Shown in pieces: positions 58,547 through 64,000 of a stretch of DNA of 64,000 nt; within the stretch, counting starts at the first letter, position 1, and every line of letters starts with the position of its first letter. Under the pieces are notes generated by a model. The model was not told the origin of the DNA, did no database searches, and saw nothing but the letters and a program-made list of their open reading frames with translations. A program made the position numbers and the translations under genes. The DNA comes from Clavulina sp. PMI_390. Taxonomy: Eukaryota; Basidiomycota; Agaricomycetes; Cantharellales; Hydnaceae. The stretch is from positions 5,940-69,939 of the forward strand of contig WIDE01000059.1 in assembly GCA_015039315.1 (NCBI GenBank), given 5' to 3'.

Positions 58547-60160
58547 ATGCCTGCTATCCTTCAGAAATTCCGCTCGGTCCTGGCTACCGTCAAGAACGTC
58601 AAGCTCCCTCGTCTCTCTAAAAAGAAGACCGTCAAGCCCGCCGCTGCGTTTGTCCCAACTGCCAGTGTCGCCGTTCATGATGAGAAGTTGCAGCTCCTCG
58701 TTGGGTAAGTCTTTGCTTCATGCGATATTTGCTTCCGCTGTGTCTGTGTTTCTAATCATTATGTGCTCCCACTTAGTTTCGATGACATCGTAGACTTCTC
58801 AGTTGATGGCTCGCTCACCCCGTCCACCGCCTCAACCGCTACCTGCGTTGGAAGCCCACTCGTTTGGGAGCCCACACCCAAGCTCGGGCTGCTGCAACTT
58901 GTCAGCCCACTCATGTCGCCAGCCGAAGAGCCACAGCAATCCTTCCTAGAGGTTCTCCCTTTCGCTAATGCCATCGATACTCCTGCTGCCGATTCCGTTC
59001 CTCTCTTCGATCTCCTTGTTGATGTCGCTGCCCACGACAAGGCTGACCAACTCACCAACCTCGATCTCCTCGCCAACGTTCCCTTCGGCGCCTACGACAT
59101 CGACGTTGATGACGAGGAGCGGCTCCTGTCCCGGCTTGTGCTGGGGATGCTTCCGTTCGGTGCGGTTGTGATGGAGGCTGAACAATCTTGGGTGCTCCAG
59201 CTCGCCCTCCCTTTTGCTGACGCTGATGCCATTGTCGATGAGGAGGATGCTGCTGTTGACTTGCTTGGCTCACTCCCTTTCACTTATGCCTCGATCGACA
59301 TTGAGGACGAGGCTGCGGCTCGCTCTGCCTTCGACGTGCTCCCTTACTCTGCCTCGATCACCGTCTCTGATGAGCATCTCCACCATTCTCTACTCGCCGC
59401 CCTCCCCTTCGCCAACGTCGCTGCTGAGGCTGCCATTAATTCACGCTATCCATTCACTCAGCTCCCATTCTTCGGTGTCGATACTGCGGAGCTTCAACAC
59501 GACGCATTGTTCAACCGCTTCGCCCTCGGTCAACTCCCCTTCGCTCACAGCGTTGCTGACGACTTTACGCTCTTCGAAGTTCTCTCGCTCGTTTCTTACG
59601 CTGACGAAATCGATGCTCTTGCAAATCTCGCCCTCCTCAAGCAAGTCCCTTTTGGCATCATTGAGATGGACGTCCAGGAAGAGGAGGCCACGCTTTCCCG
59701 CTACTTCTTGCACGCCCTTCCTTTCGGCGAGAGTATGATGGATTCAATGGGTAATCTCGCCCTTCTGGAGTCTATTCCGTTCGCTGGCGAGCTCGAGCTC
59801 GGGCTGGAGGAAGAGGTTGCGAAGTCCTTTATGTCGGCTCTTCCATTCGCCACTGAGGCGCAGCTCACCGCGCTCGAGGCGCTTCCCTTCGCTGAGGACG
59901 CCAGTCTCGAAGATGACGTAGATCTTTTCAACCTCCACCTGTGCTCCGCTCTTCCTTTCCCTGAGGAGCACATTGAGCGCGGACTCCGCGACGCGTTCCG
60001 TATGTCGCTAACTCTCGTGTCGGCTGAAAGCGTGGAGGCTGGTCTTTTGGCGGCAATGATGTTTTCTGTGCTGCCTCTGGGTGAGGAGGCTTGTGTGATG
60101 GGCGAGCAGATGCTGAATGTTTTGTATTTGGATCTTCTTCCTTACGCGATCATGTTGTAA
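58547..60160 (+). CDS. LPF-repeat protein, unknown function
   Basis: Predicted 513 residues, exons 58547-58704 and 58777-60160, one 72-bp intron. The first 35 residues are basic (KFRSVLATVKNVKLPRLSKK) with no signal peptide. From residue 110 on, a short unit recurs about 17 times: a hydrophobic run ending Leu-Pro-Phe-(Ala/Gly), an acidic spacer, then a leucine-rich helix-like stretch. The prolines fall at about 114, 155, 179, 198, 220, 242, 263, 283, 307, 344, 368, 387, 409, 423, 446, 486 and 508, so the usual period is 19-24 residues. Examples are LEVLPFANAI, LGMLPFGAVV, LAALPFANVA, LHALPFGESM and MSALPFATEA. The repeat region is acidic and very poor in Lys, unlike the N-terminus. Codons are strongly C-ending. 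With the TATA box and CT-rich leader this suggests high expression. The regularity implies a solenoid or amphipathic surface protein; I know no matching family. Confidence 0.87.
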
Positions 60161-60451
60161 CGATAGAGTCTGTCGATTGTGTTCTCTCTGTATTATTCCG
60201 TGCTCGTAGTTTCCGAATGTGTTTGTTCAGTCTGTATATCTGTGCCTCTGCCCTCCTTCACGACCTTTCACGAATATCATCCTCCTTGTGTATTGGTTCC
60301 ATCTCAAGTCCGAAGACGCTTAGCCTTCTTTCCAATGACTAGTATTTCAAAGCTCTTGAAGCATAGGACGACCGTATATGAATCGCGCATGGCGTTAGAG
60401 TCGATTCACTAGTCTCGACGAATCTACTACCAAGTGCCTTTGCTAACCGAA

Positions 60452-62324
60452 CTAGCTAAGCATACCTGGCAGGGTACCGTGCTCATAGGTCGTCGCCCGT
60501 TTGACGGAATTCGTTCCATCCGCTTTAGTCCTGGAGATGCTTTCCCGCATACGCCCATTGCCTGCTCGCATTTTGCGGGTCCAGGTGCGGCTATTATCGG
60601 AATGGTATCCGAATCTTCCCTGATTCAGATACCTTTCTTCTCCAAAATCAAATAGCCACCCTCCGCTCCCTCCAACGCCCCAAATTCTCGATCCCTCAAC
60701 CGCGATGTCGTACGTGGATGTCCATGTAGATTCCGGCGGATAGACACTCCAGCCATGAGGGCGCTTGCTCCGCTTCTTGCTAGAGACCACCGGGGGTGAG
60801 GAAGGTGGTGCACGGACGTCCCAGATAGAGACGCAGCCGTGAACAGCTTGCCCCGCGACAATGTGCGAGCCATTCCCGCCGCCCATCTTCACAGTATAGA
60901 CTGCTCCAGAATCAGTAGTGGGGTCGGCGAGCGTAAGGACCGGATTTAGAGCATTGGGGAGTGGAGCACCACGTGAGTCCACCCCAGTACCCCGCCGTCG
61001 GTACTGCTCACCAGCACGCATATCATGCACCCTGACAACCCCATCGTGCCATCCACTCACAACGATGCTATCGCTTGATCCCCACACAAGCGACGCGGCC
61101 ATCGAATCCGCGCCTGGGGTCGTGATGGAATGCGTGGCAGGGGACTTCACCTCATCTGTCCCATCATCCAGCAGCGCAATCGGGGTTGGGTCAAGGAATG
61201 AAGGTTGGATCTGATGGACAGCTAGAGGACGTGGATTGGAGGACCCAATGAACAGGCGGCCGCTGGATGGGTTGGGTGATGATGGTGAGTCGAACGCGAG
61301 GTGTGCAGCCCATGGGTTACACGCTCGTGGAATGGTGAATGTGCTTGGTAGCTTCCATGGGGCTCTGCTGTCAAACAGCGAGACCAGCCCGCTTATGGAA
61401 AGAGAGGCAAAAAAGCGAGATGGTGAATCTGAAGATGCAGAGTTCGTAGCGAGCGTTCTGATTGGGGTTCCTCGGGGCTGGGTGGATGGTAGCGTATATG
61501 TAGCAGTCAGTTTCGCGGTGCTTTCAGAAGCACCGTAGAACCGTGCATCATGAGGATGGTGGTTACGCGAAGATGGAGGTGGAGGAGGGACAATATATCG
61601 AGAAAGTTGGCCGTTTTCCCGCCCCACAACGATCGTCGTGCTTCCTTGCTCGTCACCTCCCATCGACATCGGAGGCGCAACAATCGATATGCCCGTGATA
61701 TCAAGGAGTGCGCTCTCCCGGATTCCGGGGAGCGTTACGATGCTCCTCATGTCGCTAAATGCTGGCTGGTCGGCCACAAAATCGTATGACTCCAGATTCT
61801 GACCCTTGGTGACGAGGAGTCTATCCCGGGAGAGAGCAAGTTTAGTCAGGTACTTTTGTGGCCAGTGAGTTGGCACAGGTCGGGTAGTGAAGTTTCTAGC
61901 ACTCCAATTAAGGTCTACAGCATCTATCCAGCGCGCAACGGCTCTAGTGGGGATTCCAGCGAGGCTATATACGAAGGAAAGATTATCGATCAGCGTTAAA
62001 GTCACACAGGATATGTTTAGAATGGGTTCCATATCAATCTTTAGGGGGAGAAAAAAGATAGTTTGGAGGTTTATGAATCCTTACCGTCGTTCTAGGGATG
62101 TGACTACCCTTGGGTTCCTTCTCACCCAATCTTTCCAGCCATAGCCTTCAATCTACAAGGAAGACCGAAATCAAGGGATTCAGCTCTGCTCGGCCTCCCA
62201 GCTCCACTAATGGGCGACTCACAATGCTATGCAGTGTTCTTGACGTGCAACATAAAGCACTCAAGTCTGGGGGGCTTAGGAACGCTACAATGAGGAGAAT
62301 CACATCGTAGGGGAGATCGACCAT
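60452..62324 (-). CDS. F-box protein with WD40 repeats
   Basis: Predicted 560 residues; probably the substrate receptor of an SCF ubiquitin ligase. Exons (minus): 62324-62223, 62152-62085, 61964-60452; introns of 70 and 120 bp. The first exon supplies the F-box, LPYDVILLIVAFLSPPDLSA then LCCTSRTLHSI. The second reads EGYGWKDWVRRNPRVVTSLE, and the third begins inside what is otherwise an open ORF that would start at 62032. That ORF start (MEPILNIS) is intronic in this model, because only joining at 61964 links F-box and propeller in frame. The propeller is diverged, with GLVSLFDSRAP, SIVVSGWHDGVVRVHDMRAG and VAGQAVHGCVSIWDVRAP as its clearest WD blades. The overall arrangement resembles FBXW4-type proteins, but I do not claim orthology. 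Substrates are unknown. Confidence 0.82.
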
Positions 62325-62740
62325 CCAATGACGAGCTCTAAGCTTGAGATTGGAGGGCGAAAGGTTGAAACTTGTTACGTTGAGTCAAAGGTAAAGTGGT
62401 GGTTGTGTTGAAGGAGCCAGTCGATTCGGAGCCGATGCTGTGAGTCAGTGTGGAATTCCCACGGCCTAACACAGCAATTGGCTCAGTACCTTGCGCACCA
62501 ACAAATCATCTGAGCAATATCATGATGTCTCTGTTAGGTCTCTCTGTTATCCCTCAATGTGTCTTTATTGTGCTGATTTCAGAGGGCGTACTGTAGTAAA
62601 CCAGGGGAGGGCTATGATATTCCCACTACAGTTGGATACATATTGGCTGGAGAAATCTCTGATAGTTTTATTAGAAGAATGTAGAAAAAGAATAATCACT
62701 ATGCTAAAGCCCAAGAACAGGTAGAACGACCGGAATCCTT
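62325..62740. other. Intergenic between the F-box gene start and the GH3 gene end
   Basis: 416 bases with no supported gene; the open frame 62491-62724 is AT-rich 3' flank. It contains the promoter of the F-box gene and the 3' flank of the GH3 gene. Near 62650-62690 an AT-rich stretch on the minus strand could serve polyadenylation. Confidence 0.45.
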
Positions 62741-64000
62741 TCAAAAAGTTGTTATCATGGCGATATTCCGACTTGACGAGCCGATGTAGACTGTGAATGT
62801 CCCCGAAGGGCGCACCATCGCTCCTAGCACCGAATCCCAAACGCTAGAGGGATGGATTTCATGTCCGTCTCGCATTAGACTGTGGCGTCAGCCCATACAT
62901 ACGATGATGAAGGGTACAAACCTGATGTCCTTTGTCTCCAACAAGAAAGAGACAGTGCTCGTCTGACCCACGTCCAGAGCAACAGCTTCGAACCCCCTCA
63001 ACAACTTAGGTGGCTCTCCGCTCCCGCTAGGGAAGCCCAAGTACAGTTGCGCGATCTCTGTCCCAGTGCGCCCGCCCAAGTTCGTTACTTGCACCGTGAT
63101 TGTATACGAATTAGCCCCCTGTCCAGGCACCACCTGAAGGTTTGAGTAAGAGGTTCGGAAGTCGTATGAAAGTCCAAAGCCAAACTCAAAGCGGGGCTGG
63201 ATGGAATTGGCATCGAAGTAGGCATAATCAGTGAAAAGTCCCTCGGTGTATTTGATCGTAGGGTCGAGGGCAAGCGTAAGCTCCACCGTGTCTGGAAACC
63301 ACCCCAGCATGATAATGTCTCAGTAAACTATGTAGGGAAAACCTTCAAGTCGGCAAACTCACGAGTGGGCCAATCACTCGATTTCTTGGCGATCGTGTAT
63401 GGAAGGCGACCAGAAGGATTGACATTTCCGTAGAGAACATCGACGATGGAAGGTCCAGATTGTTCTCCCGGAAGGCCGGCCATGAGCACCGCCGTGACTA
63501 CAGACCTATCATTAGGCAATGTGGAAGATTTTGTAAGGAAGAATCGAACAAACCATTCGGGTGATCGACCCATGCATCAACCAGAGTCGGACCCACAACA
63601 TGCATGACAACAATGGTGTTCTTGCAGACACCTGCGACAGCCTTGATCTAATGTCGTGGAGAGAAAACGCCCTCAGATAATATTTCGTCCTCGAGAACCG
63701 TCCCACACACCAAGTTGTCTCCATAATTCCTTCACATTCCCGTGTCAGTAAAAGTTATACTCGGACCAGAGCGCACTCACCAGAGATTATTATTCGTCCG
63801 ATCACCTGTGCTCCAATTCACGAGAATGGGCTGGAACTCCCCTGAATCAGCGTTAACAAAAACAATAGCAGTTTCAGCGTTGCGAGCGGCAGCGATGGCA
63901 GCACTGTCATTGTCCGTGAGAGACATGATGAGTTGGGTCTTGCTGCCGCTGGCGGCAAGGAAGGACTTGATCGCATCGATGGGAGGGATCAAAAAAGCCA
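62741..64000 (-). CDS. Beta-glucosidase, glycoside hydrolase family 3 (3' part; continues beyond the window)
   Basis: C-terminal part of a GH3 enzyme that releases glucose from cello-oligosaccharides or other beta-glucosides. Exons (minus): 64000-63781 (partial), 63729-63711, 63647-63554, 63497-63363, 63291-62922, 62843-62741. Joined, they read ETAIVFVNADSGE, GDNLIKAVAGVCKNTIVVMH, VDHPNVTAVLMAGLPGEQSG, VLYGNVNPSGRLPYTI, YTEGLFTDYAYFDAN, PRFEFGFGLSY and ITVQVTNLGGRTGTEIAQLY. The tail is PPKLLRGFEAVALDVGQTS then DISVWDSVLGAMVRPSGTFT. These are the second GH3 (alpha/beta) domain and the fibronectin-III-like domain. The catalytic Asp nucleophile region and any signal peptide lie outside the window. 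The second exon is only 19 nt and the intron before it only 51 nt. The last exon supplies the family's C-terminal strand, so the ORF end at 62888 is not the true end. Confidence 0.93.

Overview
The window is nuclear DNA of a filamentous basidiomycete. Genes are split by many short introns (mostly 50-100 bp, GT..AG with a few GC..AG), promoters carry TATA boxes and pyrimidine-rich leaders, and the proteins are typically fungal: Atg13, a secreted HExxHxxGxxH metalloprotease, Prp24/SART3, a kinesin-6, Erv14 and a GH3 glucosidase. Proteome style and intron density suggest an Agaricomycete, perhaps a Rhizoctonia/Ceratobasidium-type fungus, but no marker here fixes the genus.

Layout. 1-1030 (minus) holds a decayed HSP70 (BiP-like) gene that runs off the left edge, and a second HSP70 scrap lies at about 4237-4307 (plus). 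Between them is an intact secreted M43-type metalloprotease (2895-3952). ATG13 follows on the minus strand (4472-7671). From 7.7 to 34.0 kb I can support only one small gene, a 91-residue protein at 18040-18446 (minus). The rest of this block has no recognisable gene, only isolated exon-like stretches.

The right half is gene-dense: PRP24/SART3 (34056-38991, 23 exons), an NYN/PIN-like nuclease-fold protein (39427-42528), a U6 snRNA gene (43217-43338), a kinesin-6 (43486-47624, minus), ERV14/cornichon (47816-48707), an unknown Ser/Pro/Thr-rich protein (49881-52192, minus), a 1602-residue protein with a chromo-like N-terminus, coiled coils and a C-terminal zinc finger (52566-57711), a 513-residue protein built from about 17 'LPF' repeats (58547-60160), an F-box/WD40 protein (60452-62324, minus), and the 3' part of a GH3 beta-glucosidase (62741-64000, minus).

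Functional links. Prp24/SART3 is the factor that anneals U4 and U6 snRNA, and a U6 gene sits about 4 kb downstream of it. The metalloprotease and the GH3 enzyme suit a plant-biomass or host-tissue lifestyle. The other genes are housekeeping functions in autophagy, mitosis, ER export and probably ubiquitin ligation. The best candidates for undescribed biology are the LPF-repeat protein, the chromo-like/coiled-coil/zinc-finger protein, the 91-residue protein, and the NYN protein with a long disordered insert in its catalytic fold. Exon limits come from reading frame, splice consensus and family expectation, without transcript data.
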